Part shown: positions 1 through 10,118 of the stretch, one piece after another
Position numbering within the stretch: position 1 is the stretch's first letter
Layout of the letters: each line of letters starts with the position of its first letter
Assembly: GCA_011388275.1 (NCBI GenBank)
Contig: DSAB01000119.1
Coordinates: forward strand, 105,285-169,284
Direction of reading: 5' to 3'
DNA from: a bacterium
GTDB lineage: Bacteria; Zhuqueibacterota; QNDG01; DSAB01
DNA length: 64,000 nt
Made by a program: the position numbers and the translations under genes
The notes under the pieces: model-generated
Told to the model about the DNA's origin: nothing
Databases searched by the model: none
The model's input: only the letters and a program-made list of their open reading frames with translations

Positions 1-842
1 TTCGAAGGGTGCATAGGAACCAGAGGCAGGCGGACGGTTTCTTCGATCAATCCCATCATGGAAAGTCCGGTCTTAACCGGCACAGGATTGGTTTCAATAA
101 AATTGTACCGCATCAAATCGAACAGACTCCTTTGAATTTCCATGGCTTCCCGGAATTTTCTTCCCAGACATAGATGCGTAAGACGAATGACTGCTTCGGG
201 CACCTGATTGGAAATAACTGAAATGACTCCTACGGCTCCCATGGCCATCATAGGCAGTGTATTGGGATCATCCCCTGAAATTATCTTGAAATCCGAAGGC
301 GCTTTGACAGCCAGTTCACCAATCTGCCCAATATGACCGGATGCCTCTTTAATGCCGATGATAGAGGGTATTTCACTCAATCGCAGAACTGTTTCCGGAA
401 GCAGATTCACTGAAGTCCGGCCCGGCACATTATAGAGTATAATCGGCAAATCCACGGATTCGGCAATCATGCGGTAATGCTGATAGAGACCTTCCTGAGT
501 CGGTTTGTTGTAATAGGGTGTGACGGATAAAATAGCGTCGGCTCCCAATTTTGACAATTTTCTTGCCATGATGATCACGCTTTTTGTATCATACCCTCCG
601 GCTCCGGCTATAACAGGAACTTTTCCCCCTGCATTTTCGACAACCAGCTCGACAATCCGTTGATGTTCATCGGAAGTCAGAGTTGGATTTTCTCCCGTGG
701 TTCCGCAGGGGACCAGAAAGTCGATGCCCGCCTCGATTTGAAACGAAACAAGCCTTTTGAGAGCGTTTTCATCCAGCTTCCCCTTCAATGTAAACGGAGT
801 GACCAGAGCCGTTCCGCATCCCTTTAAATCTTTTATCTCCAT
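1..842 (-). CDS. dapA: 4-hydroxy-tetrahydrodipicolinate synthase (partial, C-terminus beyond window edge)
   Basis: Reverse-strand reading from ATG at 842: MEIKDLKGCGTALVTPFTLKGKLDENALKRLVSFQIEAGIDFLVPCGTTGENPTLTSDEH..., typical DapA GTTGE motif; next to dapB and lysC. Confidence 0.95.
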   Translation of the reverse strand, partial: MEIKDLKGCGTALVTPFTLKGKLDENALKRLVSFQIEAGIDFLVPCGTTGENPTLTSDEHQRIVELVVENAGGKVPVIAGAGGYDTKSVIIMARKLSKLGADAILSVTPYYNKPTQEGLYQHYRMIAESVDLPIILYNVPGRTSVNLLPETVLRLSEIPSIIGIKEASGHIGQIGELAVKAPSDFKIISGDDPNTLPMMAMGAVGVISVISNQVPEAVIRLTHLCLGRKFREAMEIQRSLFDLMRYNFIETNPVPVKTGLSMMGLIEETVRLPLVPMHPS

Positions 843-884
843 AACAGTCTCCTGATTTTTATTCGATCCCGTCCGATTGTTTTT

Positions 885-1586
885 TTATTCGAGTATTTTA
901 TCCACGACATCGCTGAAATGATAATAGCCACGCCGGCCCTGAATCCATCGAGCCGCGAGGAGCGCGCCTCTGGCGAATCCTTCCCGGTTTCGGGCCCTGT
1001 GCTCAAGACGCAGGCTGTCCGGGGGCCCGTCAAAACTGACTGAATGGGTTCCGGGTATGTATCCCGCTCGGATGCTGGAAACCGGCAGTTTCTCCGGGGG
1101 ATAATACTCGCTCATGAGCCGCTTCAGCGTTATGGCCGTTCCGGAGGGAGCGTCTTTTTTCATCCGGTGATGGGCCTCTTCGAGATAAACATCGTATTCC
1201 TGAAACCGGTTCATGATCGCGGCTGAGTAATGGGCGATTTTAAAAAAAAGCTGTATGCCGAGCGAAAAGTTTGATGCATAAACCAACCCACAGGTCGATT
1301 TCTCGACCTGCTCACGAATCGTTTTCATGGAATGGTCCCAGCCGGTTGTTCCCACTACCAGATTCTTTCTCATCGCCATACAGGCTTCAACGGTCTTGAC
1401 CACAGCGCCGGCAACAGAGAAATCCAGCAAAACAGAGACACCTTCCAGTCTCTTTCGAGTCTGTTCATCGTCGCGGACCGGATCATCAATCTCGAAACGG
1501 GTCACAATCTGCACGTCAAAATCATCGGCCATGGAATCAATCAATCGTCCCATTTTGCCGTATCCAACAAGCGCTGTCTTTAACAT
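885..1586 (-). CDS. dapB: 4-hydroxy-tetrahydrodipicolinate reductase
   Basis: MLKTALVGYGKMGRLID nucleotide-binding start, VVGTTGWD, EAHHRMKKDAPSGTA motif; start moved to the internal ATG (track ORF starts at 1598). Confidence 0.93.
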   Translation of the reverse strand: MLKTALVGYGKMGRLIDSMADDFDVQIVTRFEIDDPVRDDEQTRKRLEGVSVLLDFSVAGAVVKTVEACMAMRKNLVVGTTGWDHSMKTIREQVEKSTCGLVYASNFSLGIQLFFKIAHYSAAIMNRFQEYDVYLEEAHHRMKKDAPSGTAITLKRLMSEYYPPEKLPVSSIRAGYIPGTHSVSFDGPPDSLRLEHRARNREGFARGALLAARWIQGRRGYYHFSDVVDKILE

Positions 1587-2949
1587 GGGAAACCTCAAAA
1601 TAGAAGTTTGAAGGATGTTTTAAACAGAAAATGTTCTCATGAAGGAGGCGAAGCGCACTTAGGGAGTCTGTCTCTTTAACCAGTAAATGCCGGGCCATGG
1701 GAGAGATAGTGCAGGAAAGTATCTGCACGGGTATGTTTCCCATCATCTCGAATACTTCTTGCTGGCGAAGCCGGTATCCGGTCAAAGCGGCTCCGACGAG
1801 AGAAATCAGTGCCATGGATGAAGAGAAGTTTTGTGAATAATTCAACAATCCGGAAGAAGAGGCAACCGTTTTCCAGTTGTCGGCAGAAGTCACAATAGTT
1901 ATTCCATCTTTTTCGGAAAAGCAGATCCATGGACATCCCGCATCTTTATTCTCAGACTGCATTTTCTGAAACAAACGAGAAGCATCATTTCTGGAAACTT
2001 TGATTCGAACCGTCACCATGTCTTTTCGAATCGTGATGGATCGAACCGGTCCCCCCTTCCCGCCGGACCGGCTGATCAACGTGCAGGGAGCATTCGGATT
2101 CGTTGAATCAAGTATTCGGACAGGAATCACTTTTTTTCGTGCCGGTGCCATGGTCATGGGATGCAGGACTTTCGCTCCGCATCGTGTAAGAACCTCCACT
2201 TCGTCATAAGAAAGGCTGGGAACTGTTTTCACGTCTTCGATGATCAGCGGATCGGCGGTCATCACTCCAGGCACGTCTTTCCAGATCTGTATCTCTTTCG
2301 CATCCGTACCCCATCCAAGAAGAGCCGCGGTAAAATCAGATCCCTCAAAGCCCAGCGTGGTCGTGTTTCCTTTCTCATCGGACCCGATAAACCCTTGTGT
2401 GACCACCGTTCTCCGGGATGACTCGGGAATCAGGTGTTCCCGAATCGCGCTTCTTGTCGAATCCATGTTCGGCTTCGCGCGTGTGAACCGGGAATCGGTT
2501 CGAATGATTCGGCGCGCATCCAGATCTATGGCGCCTATGCCCGCTTTTTTCAAAGCCGATACCATGATCGCCGTTGAAAACCGTTCACCAAATGAAATCA
2601 GCCGGTCATGATCCTGGTCCGAAAGCCTGTCATGAACCGGAATGGATCGAAATGCACAGGAAAATTCTTCCAGAAGAGTTTCCAGATTACAATCTGTTCC
2701 CTTTCGTCCAAACAACTCCGATGCGATATTTCGGTGATACTCCTCTATGTCTTTTTTCAGGAAATCTGCCGATTCACTGTTTCCTGCGGCTCTGGAACGT
2801 GCGGCCTCCAGTAAAAGCCGGGTCGTTTTACCCATAGCGGAAAATACCAAGACAGGAGAATGGTCCAGTCTGCTCTGAATAATATCAATCACTCTTCGAA
2901 TGCAGGAAACGTCCTTGATGGAAGTTCCTCCAAATTTCATGATAATCAT
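1537..2949 (-). CDS. lysC: aspartate kinase
   Basis: MIIMKFGGTSIKD kinase motif, TTLGFEGSDFTAALLG, C-terminal ACT-like region; track ORF begins at 2976. Confidence 0.92.
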   Translation of the reverse strand: MIIMKFGGTSIKDVSCIRRVIDIIQSRLDHSPVLVFSAMGKTTRLLLEAARSRAAGNSESADFLKKDIEEYHRNIASELFGRKGTDCNLETLLEEFSCAFRSIPVHDRLSDQDHDRLISFGERFSTAIMVSALKKAGIGAIDLDARRIIRTDSRFTRAKPNMDSTRSAIREHLIPESSRRTVVTQGFIGSDEKGNTTTLGFEGSDFTAALLGWGTDAKEIQIWKDVPGVMTADPLIIEDVKTVPSLSYDEVEVLTRCGAKVLHPMTMAPARKKVIPVRILDSTNPNAPCTLISRSGGKGGPVRSITIRKDMVTVRIKVSRNDASRLFQKMQSENKDAGCPWICFSEKDGITIVTSADNWKTVASSSGLLNYSQNFSSSMALISLVGAALTGYRLRQQEVFEMMGNIPVQILSCTISPMARHLLVKETDSLSALRLLHENIFCLKHPSNFYFEVSHVKDSACWIRQNGTID

Positions 2950-2972
2950 AGAGTTTCCTAAAAATACACACT

Positions 2973-4031
2973 TCATTCAAGAAGCCGGCAGGCCATATTG
3001 AAATAAAGATCCACGGCATGAGTCAGGTCTGTTTTCTTGATTTTTTCATGATCGGAGTGGGCATCAATAATCGAACCAGGGCCCAATAAAAACGGTTCGC
3101 CCCAACGGTTCAGCAAAGGAATATCTGTGGCAAACGAGGCGACCATCGTCTCGAAACCTTCCAGGGTTCTCAACCTGACAGGGTCGGCCTGATACAGGAC
3201 ATCGATCACTCCCAGTTGCTTGACATCGTTCTGCAGGATTCGAAGAACATTGTTTACAGGGTTGATGAGACGGAACATGATTTCCGCCTCGGCCCGATCA
3301 GGAATCACGTTTGCCTGCCGGCCTCCCTGCAACCGGCCGACGTTCCATGTAGTCGATCCCATAACCGGATCATGAGGCCAGTTTCGCATTCTCCACATCT
3401 GAACAATATCGATCAGCTTGAGGAGGGCGGAATCTCCCTCTTCCGGACAGGAGGAATGAGCGGCCGTTCCTTCAGTTCGTAAAAGAAGACGCAGAGCGCC
3501 CTTTGTACCGGTTGCCATTCGATTATCTGTGGGCTCACCCATAATTAAAAAACGGCAATCGTTTTCCAGCTGATTCGCCTTCCTGGCACCATCGCTTCCC
3601 GCTTCCTCACCGACCAGAAACAAAACGCCTGCCTCCATTCCCGCCTCTAAAAGTCTTTTCGCTGCGGCTATCTGGACGGCTATGATTCCCTTGGCATCAC
3701 ACGCACCCCGTCCATACAGACATGTCTCGTCTTCATGAAATTCCAGAAATGGCTGGACCGTATCCATATGCGTGGCAAATGTGATAACGGGGTTGCCCCT
3801 GAATGCCCAAATATTGAATCTTTCCCCCTGAACAGACTGCCGGCAAACCCGAAAACCCAGGGATTCGAGCTCTTCGGAGATAACCGATCCCAGCGCCGTT
3901 TCTTCACCGCTGCATGAGGGTATCTGTAAAAGCCGGCGTGTTAATGCAATCGGATTAAAACTCACGAAATGATCCGCTATTGAAATTTGTCGAAGTTGGA
4001 AAAGAGCATCGTAAAGCTTAACCGGCGACAC
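2973..4031 (-). CDS. M20 family deacylase, probably DapE/LysK-type (succinyl-diaminopimelate desuccinylase-like)
   Basis: M20 motifs THMDTV, GRGACDAKG, GEEAGSDG; located in lysine biosynthesis cluster. Confidence 0.75.
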   Translation of the reverse strand: MSPVKLYDALFQLRQISIADHFVSFNPIALTRRLLQIPSCSGEETALGSVISEELESLGFRVCRQSVQGERFNIWAFRGNPVITFATHMDTVQPFLEFHEDETCLYGRGACDAKGIIAVQIAAAKRLLEAGMEAGVLFLVGEEAGSDGARKANQLENDCRFLIMGEPTDNRMATGTKGALRLLLRTEGTAAHSSCPEEGDSALLKLIDIVQMWRMRNWPHDPVMGSTTWNVGRLQGGRQANVIPDRAEAEIMFRLINPVNNVLRILQNDVKQLGVIDVLYQADPVRLRTLEGFETMVASFATDIPLLNRWGEPFLLGPGSIIDAHSDHEKIKKTDLTHAVDLYFNMACRLLE

Positions 4032-4034
4032 GAT

Positions 4035-6242
4035 TTACAACAGAGTAAAACGCGCATATTGCACCATAAATTTCTTTTCGCCTTCACCCTTGAAATACAC
4101 GCGTATTTTCAGCTTTTCGCCAGACCCTTCAACGCTTCGAATTTGCCCCTTTCCATACTCTTCATGTTTAACCCAGGCACCCGGTACGAGTTCCCTCGTC
4201 TCCTGGGAATAGTCTTCATAAGCCGGATGTGGATCGGATTTCTCATCATGACTTTCTTTACCCGTCGAGTGAATTCCCTCCATCCATCTTTCATGCCGTT
4301 CAGCCTTTTTTCGAACATGTAATAAATTCTGATCGATTTCATTGAGGAAGCGGGATGGCAGCCGATAATTCGAGTCGATGAACAGACGTCTTTGACCCGC
4401 CCAGGAAATGAAAAGCCGGTCGCATGCCCTCGTCATGCCTACGTAGAACAAACGACGTTCCTCTTCCAATGCCTCCTTATCGTCAAGACTTCTGTAAACG
4501 GGGAAAAGGCCTTCTTCCAGTCCTGTGATAAACACAACTGGGAACTCCAATCCCTTGGCACAATGAAGTGTCATAAGAGTGATGGCGTTGGATTTGTCAT
4601 CCCAGGTATCCACATCGGAAACAAGAGAAACTTCTTCCAAAAAACCGGCTAAAGTGGGAGATGGCGTGTTTTCAGCGTATTCGCTGACTGCGGACAGCAA
4701 TTCCTGAACGTTTTCGGCTTTTCCCTGTGACTCGATGGTATTTTCCGATTTGTACATTCTCAAAAGGCCCACTTCGTCAACAAGTGTCCTGACCAGTTCA
4801 TTCGGTGATATTTGATTTTTAAGATTTATGTATTTTCGGATCAATTCAACAAAGGCCAGAATGTTTTTTACCGCACGCGTGCCAATTCCGGGCACTTTGT
4901 CAATGATCTGCAATACATCGAAGATATGCATATTCCGTTCTGCGGCGAATTCGACAATGCGTTTCCAGGAAACTTCTCCGATGCCTCTTGTCGGAAAATT
5001 GACAACACGGTGAAGGCTGACCGAATCGCTTGTATTCACAATGAGCTTCAGATAGGCTAAAACGTCTTTGACCTCTTTTCGGTCATAAAATCGGACACCT
5101 CCGACAATCACATATGAAAGACCGTTTCTTCGCATTCTATCTTCAATCGCACGAGACTGGGCATTGGTTCGATACAGAATGGCAAACTGCTTGAAAATGC
5201 GCTTTCCTCGAAAAACCTCTTCCTTGATTTGTTCGACGATTTTCTGGGCTTCATCTATTTCATCCATCGCTTCCAGAATTTCGATCTTCTCGCCTTCTTC
5301 TTTTTCGCTCCACAAACGCTTGCCTTTTCGGCCGGCATTTTTTTCAACCAGGGAATTGGCGGCTCGCAGAATAAGCCGGGTCGAACGGTAATTCTGTTCG
5401 AGTCTGAAAACAGAGGCATCTCTAAAATGGGTTTCAAATTCGAGAATATTCTGTATGTCCGCTCCTCGCCAGCGGTAAATGGATTGATCATCATCGCCCA
5501 CTACGCACAGGTTTCGGTTCAGTTCCGCCAGTCTTTTTAAAAGAAGAAACTGAACACGGTTGGTATCCTGGTATTCATCGACCATGATATAGTGAAAACG
5601 TTTCTGATAGTCAAGCAAAATCCCGGGACGGTCTTCGAAAATCCGCAGCGTCATCAGCAGCAGGTCATCGAAATCAAATGCCTGATTCTTCCTGAGAGAC
5701 GATTCATAAACAGGATAGATACCGGCGACAGCCTGTTCAAATGCAGAAGAAGCGTTACGTGAAAATTCCTCCGGTAATATCATTCGGTTTTTGCAGCGAC
5801 TGATAACAGAGGCAATCGATTTTGGCGTGAAGTCACGGAATGGAACAGCATCCTGATCCATTATGGATTTGATGAGTCGCTGCTGATCGTCGGTGTCATA
5901 GATCACAAAATCTTTCGAGTAGGACAACGCCGAATGTTCCCGACGAAGAATTCTGGCGCAGATACTGTGAAAAGTTCCGATCCAGTACAGCGTCTGCACC
6001 CCGACCAATTTCTGAATCCGCTCTTTCATCTCCCGAGCGGCTTTATTGGTAAATGTCATGGCCAGTATATTTTGAGGGCCTGTTTTTCCGGTGCCCACCA
6101 GGTACGCATAGCGATAAGTTAAAACACGGGTTTTACCGCTTCCGGCCCCCGCCAGAACCAGTACCGGCCCCTCTGTCGTCTCAACCGCTCTTTGCTGCGC
6201 CTGATTCAGCTCGGACAGAAACTTTATCGAATCTGATTTCAC
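4035..6242 (-). CDS. pcrA: ATP-dependent DNA helicase UvrD/PcrA
   Basis: LNQAQQRAVETTEGPVLVLAGAGSGKT, VDEYQDTN, DDQSIYRWRGA, full-length SF1 helicase. Confidence 0.95.
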   Translation of the reverse strand: MKSDSIKFLSELNQAQQRAVETTEGPVLVLAGAGSGKTRVLTYRYAYLVGTGKTGPQNILAMTFTNKAAREMKERIQKLVGVQTLYWIGTFHSICARILRREHSALSYSKDFVIYDTDDQQRLIKSIMDQDAVPFRDFTPKSIASVISRCKNRMILPEEFSRNASSAFEQAVAGIYPVYESSLRKNQAFDFDDLLLMTLRIFEDRPGILLDYQKRFHYIMVDEYQDTNRVQFLLLKRLAELNRNLCVVGDDDQSIYRWRGADIQNILEFETHFRDASVFRLEQNYRSTRLILRAANSLVEKNAGRKGKRLWSEKEEGEKIEILEAMDEIDEAQKIVEQIKEEVFRGKRIFKQFAILYRTNAQSRAIEDRMRRNGLSYVIVGGVRFYDRKEVKDVLAYLKLIVNTSDSVSLHRVVNFPTRGIGEVSWKRIVEFAAERNMHIFDVLQIIDKVPGIGTRAVKNILAFVELIRKYINLKNQISPNELVRTLVDEVGLLRMYKSENTIESQGKAENVQELLSAVSEYAENTPSPTLAGFLEEVSLVSDVDTWDDKSNAITLMTLHCAKGLEFPVVFITGLEEGLFPVYRSLDDKEALEEERRLFYVGMTRACDRLFISWAGQRRLFIDSNYRLPSRFLNEIDQNLLHVRKKAERHERWMEGIHSTGKESHDEKSDPHPAYEDYSQETRELVPGAWVKHEEYGKGQIRSVEGSGEKLKIRVYFKGEGEKKFMVQYARFTLL

Positions 6243-6256
6243 GGTTTTTTCCGATT

Positions 6257-7333
6257 TCAGCGATTACGGCGAATGTCTCTTCTCAATCTGTCGAATCGAT
6301 CTTTCGCCTTCTGATGCTCTTCGATGGTCCGGGAAAAAGTGTGAGACCCATCGCCATTGGCCACCATGTACAGATAATCATCGGAAGAGGGATACAATGC
6401 GGCCAGTATAGAGGCAAGCCCCGGGCTGTTTACCGGACTTGGTGGAAGCCCTCGGTATAAATATGTATTATACGGCGATTGAATCTGTAAATCTTTATAC
6501 AAGAGGCGTCTCGGTCCATCGTGAATGATGTATTGAATGGTCGGGTCCGCCTGAAGACGCATTCCTTTTTGCAGCCGGTTATGATACAGAGCGGATATCA
6601 CAGCCCTTTCCGAACCGATAACGGCTTCTCCTTCGATAATGGAAGCCAATGTCATCACTTCATGAATCGTCATACCCAAACTCCGGGCTCTTTCCAGCAA
6701 AGAATCATGAATAACACTCCGATACCGGTTGACCATCTTTGTCAAAGCCGATTCAGGTGTTTCGTTGAGCATGAAATAATAGGTATCCGGAAACAGATAC
6801 CCCTCCAATGAGGGGGCATCCACTTTCAGTTGACGACAAAACTGTTCATTGTTTATCCGTTCCATCAGAGTGGTTGAATCAATATGCAAATGTTGTTTCA
6901 ACAACGACACAACATTCTCTGCACGCAGACCCTCAGGGATGGTAAGTGTAAGGGTCATCACATTTCCCCTGGTGAGCCGGCGAAGAACTTTCCAATAAGA
7001 CACTTGACCTTCAAATAAATAATGACCGGCCTTGAGCTGGTGGCCCCATCCCATGAATTTAGCCATAATCATAAAAGTCCGGGGATGTTGAATGATCCGC
7101 AATTCCCCCAGTTCTCTGGCAATAGAGGTTAAAGTCATACCCCTCTGAATGTCCACGATGATTTTTTCATCGGAAGGAATATCCCATCGTCGGTTAATAT
7201 ACAGGGCGAAAACAATCAGAGCCATCAGGGTCAGTCCGGTAATAAACAAACCGGCCAGCCGTTCCAGATTCCGGTGTTTTATCTGCTTGAGTTGTTTCGC
7301 CAATTGATTTAGAAAATTCGCTTCGCCTGGCAT
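6257..7333 (-). CDS. mltG: endolytic murein transglycosylase MltG (YceG-like)
   Basis: N-terminal TM, IPEGLRAENV, LASIIEGEA, LQADPTIQY, PPSPVNSPGLASI motifs. Confidence 0.93.
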   Translation of the reverse strand: MPGEANFLNQLAKQLKQIKHRNLERLAGLFITGLTLMALIVFALYINRRWDIPSDEKIIVDIQRGMTLTSIARELGELRIIQHPRTFMIMAKFMGWGHQLKAGHYLFEGQVSYWKVLRRLTRGNVMTLTLTIPEGLRAENVVSLLKQHLHIDSTTLMERINNEQFCRQLKVDAPSLEGYLFPDTYYFMLNETPESALTKMVNRYRSVIHDSLLERARSLGMTIHEVMTLASIIEGEAVIGSERAVISALYHNRLQKGMRLQADPTIQYIIHDGPRRLLYKDLQIQSPYNTYLYRGLPPSPVNSPGLASILAALYPSSDDYLYMVANGDGSHTFSRTIEEHQKAKDRFDRLRRDIRRNR

Positions 7334-7401
7334 AAGAAGGTTCGACTCCGCATTCTGGCTTTTATTCCCATTGTCATGTCAGTATACAGATATAGTAAAA
7401 T

Positions 7402-7421
7402 GGCCCTTCAGAGTCAGGGCC
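7402..7421 (-). terminator. hairpin downstream of dinB
   Basis: Perfect 6-bp stem GGCCCT-N8-AGGGCC; only a weak T tract on the minus strand; about 100 nt past the dinB stop. Confidence 0.4.
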
Positions 7422-7523
7422 GAAGATCCTGTTTGAGCACTTTATCATTTTCTAAATCACTGGTTTAATGTAAGATTTTCACGGTCTTTTGTCAACCGGT
7501 TTATTGGAAATTTGACCGATTGT

Positions 7524-8720
7524 TCAGTTCGTTTTTCCTCTCAAAACGATGCACTCTCCGTATTTATTTTTCAGTTTATCCATTGCCCTGTTTATTTTTT
7601 CTTGCTTGTCATCCTTAAACAGATCGGTTTGATCTCCATCTGTCCGCGATAGTTGAGTCATGCCCACTCCCAAGAGCCGTATCGGTCGAGTAGAATGATT
7701 ATTTTCAAACAACTTTTGTACTGTTTGGTAAATTGTATCCGTTGCATCCGTTGGAAAAACCAGTGTATGATGTTTTGTCCACGTTGTAAAATCGCAATCA
7801 CGAATCTTCAATACCACGGTTTTTCCTTTTATACGGTGAGAACGCATACGAAATGCAACCTTCTCGGAAAGCCACAAGAGAATATTCAGGCAGCATAACC
7901 GATCCGATTCGTCCTTTTCAAACGTGATTTCATTGGATATTGACTTGGCATTTCTTTCCGGAACAACCGGGCTGTCGTCTTCACCTCTGGACAAATGCTT
8001 TAAAACTTCTCCATGGCGTCCAAACCTGGACTTCAATTCCTCTATCGAAAACCGTGAAAGGTCTCCTATTGTCCTTATGTTCAGCTCGTTCAATTGTTTC
8101 TCGATCTTTGCTCCGACACCCCAAATCCTGCGAATTGGAAGAGGGTTCAGAAACTCACCTATTCTATTGTGATCAACAACGACAAATCCATCCGGTTTCT
8201 TCAAGTCTGAGGCGATTTTTGCCAGGAGCTTGTTGGGAGCGATTCCAATAGAAGCGGTCAGCCCCTGTTCATGCCTTATCTCCGTTTTGATTCGCAGTCC
8301 GGTTTCTTCCGCACTCCCCATCAATCGCAGCGTTCCGGTCAGGTCAAGAAATGCTTCATCCAGACTCACCGTCTCCACAAGAGGTGTATAGCGTTTAAAA
8401 ATCTCCATCAATTTACGGCTTACGGAAACATAATAATCCATACGAACCGGCATAAACACGGCATGGGGACATAACCGGAAAGCCCTGGAAATAGGCTGGG
8501 CTGAATGGATACCGTACTTTCTGGCTTCATACGAAGCCGCACATACCACACCCCTGCCTTGTCCCTCTTTGGGATCAGCCCCGATGACAACCGGTTTCCC
8601 TTGCAATTCTGAATGATCTCTTTGTTCAACAGACGCATAAAAAGCATCCATATCCACATGGATAATAATCCTTTGAATAGGAAGTCGCGGTGATTTAATT
8701 GGATTAATGGAATTGCTCAT
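7524..8720 (-). CDS. dinB: DNA polymerase IV (Y-family)
   Basis: IIHVDMDAFYASVEQRD, SYEARKYGI, SLDEAFLDLT, SIGIAPNKLLAKIASDLKKPDG. Confidence 0.95.
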   Translation of the reverse strand: MSNSINPIKSPRLPIQRIIIHVDMDAFYASVEQRDHSELQGKPVVIGADPKEGQGRGVVCAASYEARKYGIHSAQPISRAFRLCPHAVFMPVRMDYYVSVSRKLMEIFKRYTPLVETVSLDEAFLDLTGTLRLMGSAEETGLRIKTEIRHEQGLTASIGIAPNKLLAKIASDLKKPDGFVVVDHNRIGEFLNPLPIRRIWGVGAKIEKQLNELNIRTIGDLSRFSIEELKSRFGRHGEVLKHLSRGEDDSPVVPERNAKSISNEITFEKDESDRLCCLNILLWLSEKVAFRMRSHRIKGKTVVLKIRDCDFTTWTKHHTLVFPTDATDTIYQTVQKLFENNHSTRPIRLLGVGMTQLSRTDGDQTDLFKDDKQEKINRAMDKLKNKYGECIVLRGKTN

Positions 8721-9147
8721 CGAAGAAATCGGTTAAAATCTGTTTATGATCGAATGCCAGTGGCGAGGGTAAATGTCTTCGATCGAACCAACCCAAATCG
8801 GCCGCGTCATCGGAAGCTTTCGATTCACCCCGAGCCTCAGCCGTATACACCACGGAAATCGTATGAAAACGTGGATCTCTGTCCGGTTTGGAGTACACAC
8901 CCAATAAGCGCAGATTATAAACCTCCAGCTTCGTCTCCTCACGGGCTTCCCGGACAGCCGCTTTTTCTGCGGACTCGCCATAATCGATAAAACCGCCGGG
9001 GAGTGCCCAGCCGTATGGAAAATTCTTTCTTTGAATCAGTAGAATCCGGTTATTCCTTTGAATAAGGATATCCACTGTGGGAAGGGGGTTCTGATAAATT
9101 CGAACGTTTCCGCCGCAATGGGGGCATGTTTGTGTTTTTGATTTCAC
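8704..9147 (-). CDS. NUDIX hydrolase with N-terminal zinc-finger-like CPHCGG
   Basis: NUDIX box GGFIDYGESAEKAAVREAREETKLE; overlaps dinB start by 17 nt. Confidence 0.9.
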   Translation of the reverse strand: MKSKTQTCPHCGGNVRIYQNPLPTVDILIQRNNRILLIQRKNFPYGWALPGGFIDYGESAEKAAVREAREETKLEVYNLRLLGVYSKPDRDPRFHTISVVYTAEARGESKASDDAADLGWFDRRHLPSPLAFDHKQILTDFFDEQFH

Positions 9148-9161
9148 AACGCCTATCCGAT

Positions 9162-9635
9162 TTATTTGTGATATTTCTCACCCCGGATCAGGGTAAAACT
9201 TCGATAGAGTTGCTCCAGAAGAATCACGGGGACCATTTCATGTGGAAAGGTCATTTTCGAAAGGGAGAAACAATAATCACTGCGTTTAATGACCCTTTCC
9301 CCCAATCCGACGGCTCCTCCGACAATCCAAACCGATCGCTTAACGGAACGATTCAACCATTCCTGAATTCGATCGGCCAATTCAAGCGAACTCCATGACT
9401 CGCCTTTTCGGTCCAGAGCGATGACTACGCAGTTAGATTCAGGCAAGACACGAAGTATGCGATCCGCTTCCTCTTGAAGAACTCTCTGCGTATCCGTCGA
9501 TGGCTTGATTGGAGCCGGGAGGACTGATTTACTTTCAACCGCTGAGTAATGACGCAATCTTTGGATATAATGGTTTTCACCTTCCAGGAAACAGGCAGTT
9601 TTGGTTGTGCCGACCGTGATCAGAGAGATTTTCAT
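9162..9635 (-). CDS. rlmH: 23S rRNA (pseudouridine1915-N3)-methyltransferase RlmH
   Basis: MKISLITVGTTKT start, VIALDRKGESWSS, IVGGAVGLGERV, FPHEMVPVILLEQLYRSFTLIRGEKYHK C-terminus. Confidence 0.95.
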   Translation of the reverse strand: MKISLITVGTTKTACFLEGENHYIQRLRHYSAVESKSVLPAPIKPSTDTQRVLQEEADRILRVLPESNCVVIALDRKGESWSSLELADRIQEWLNRSVKRSVWIVGGAVGLGERVIKRSDYCFSLSKMTFPHEMVPVILLEQLYRSFTLIRGEKYHK

Positions 9636-10075
9636 GAAATCCGGTTCTCCCGTTCCTGATCGCTGCTTTGGAAATCACGTTCTCTTGGAATGTCCTCATC
9701 AATGATTTGAAGAAGATCTTTCAGGTCTTGCTGCAGAGACTTTATGGCGTCGTGCCATTCGGTTGTGTCACTCTTCTTTTTCTCTGGTTGAGTGTGTACA
9801 TCCGGATTTTTTAATACCTGATTGATGTCATCATCGCCGAGCCCTTGATTCATAAATTTATTTATGGTACAAACCAGCTCCATATCCGAGGGTCTGTACA
9901 GGCGTCTTCCTGTTTTGCTTTTTGACGGCCGTAAAGCGGGAAATCGTGCTTCCCAATCTCTTAGCTCCTGTGAATCCCTTCCTGTTAAACGGGATAATTC
10001 TCTGGATGAATAGTAAAGCCTTCTTATGGGCGGTCCGTTGAGTTCAGATTTTTTCACCACGTCCTCCCCAGACAC
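9632..10075 (-). CDS. MerR-family transcriptional regulator
   Basis: MerR HTH: YYSSRELSRLTGRDSQELRDWEARFPALRPSKSKTGRRLYRPSDMELV. Confidence 0.8.
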   Translation of the reverse strand: MSGEDVVKKSELNGPPIRRLYYSSRELSRLTGRDSQELRDWEARFPALRPSKSKTGRRLYRPSDMELVCTINKFMNQGLGDDDINQVLKNPDVHTQPEKKKSDTTEWHDAIKSLQQDLKDLLQIIDEDIPRERDFQSSDQERENRIS

Positions 10076-10118
10076 AGAACCAAAGATGAACAGAGTTGAT
10101 CCGTATTGATTTATCGGA

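Noticed and set aside
833-1033. Small ORF between dapA and dapB
   Set aside because: Short, overlaps the 3' end of dapB in another frame, no motif or RBS
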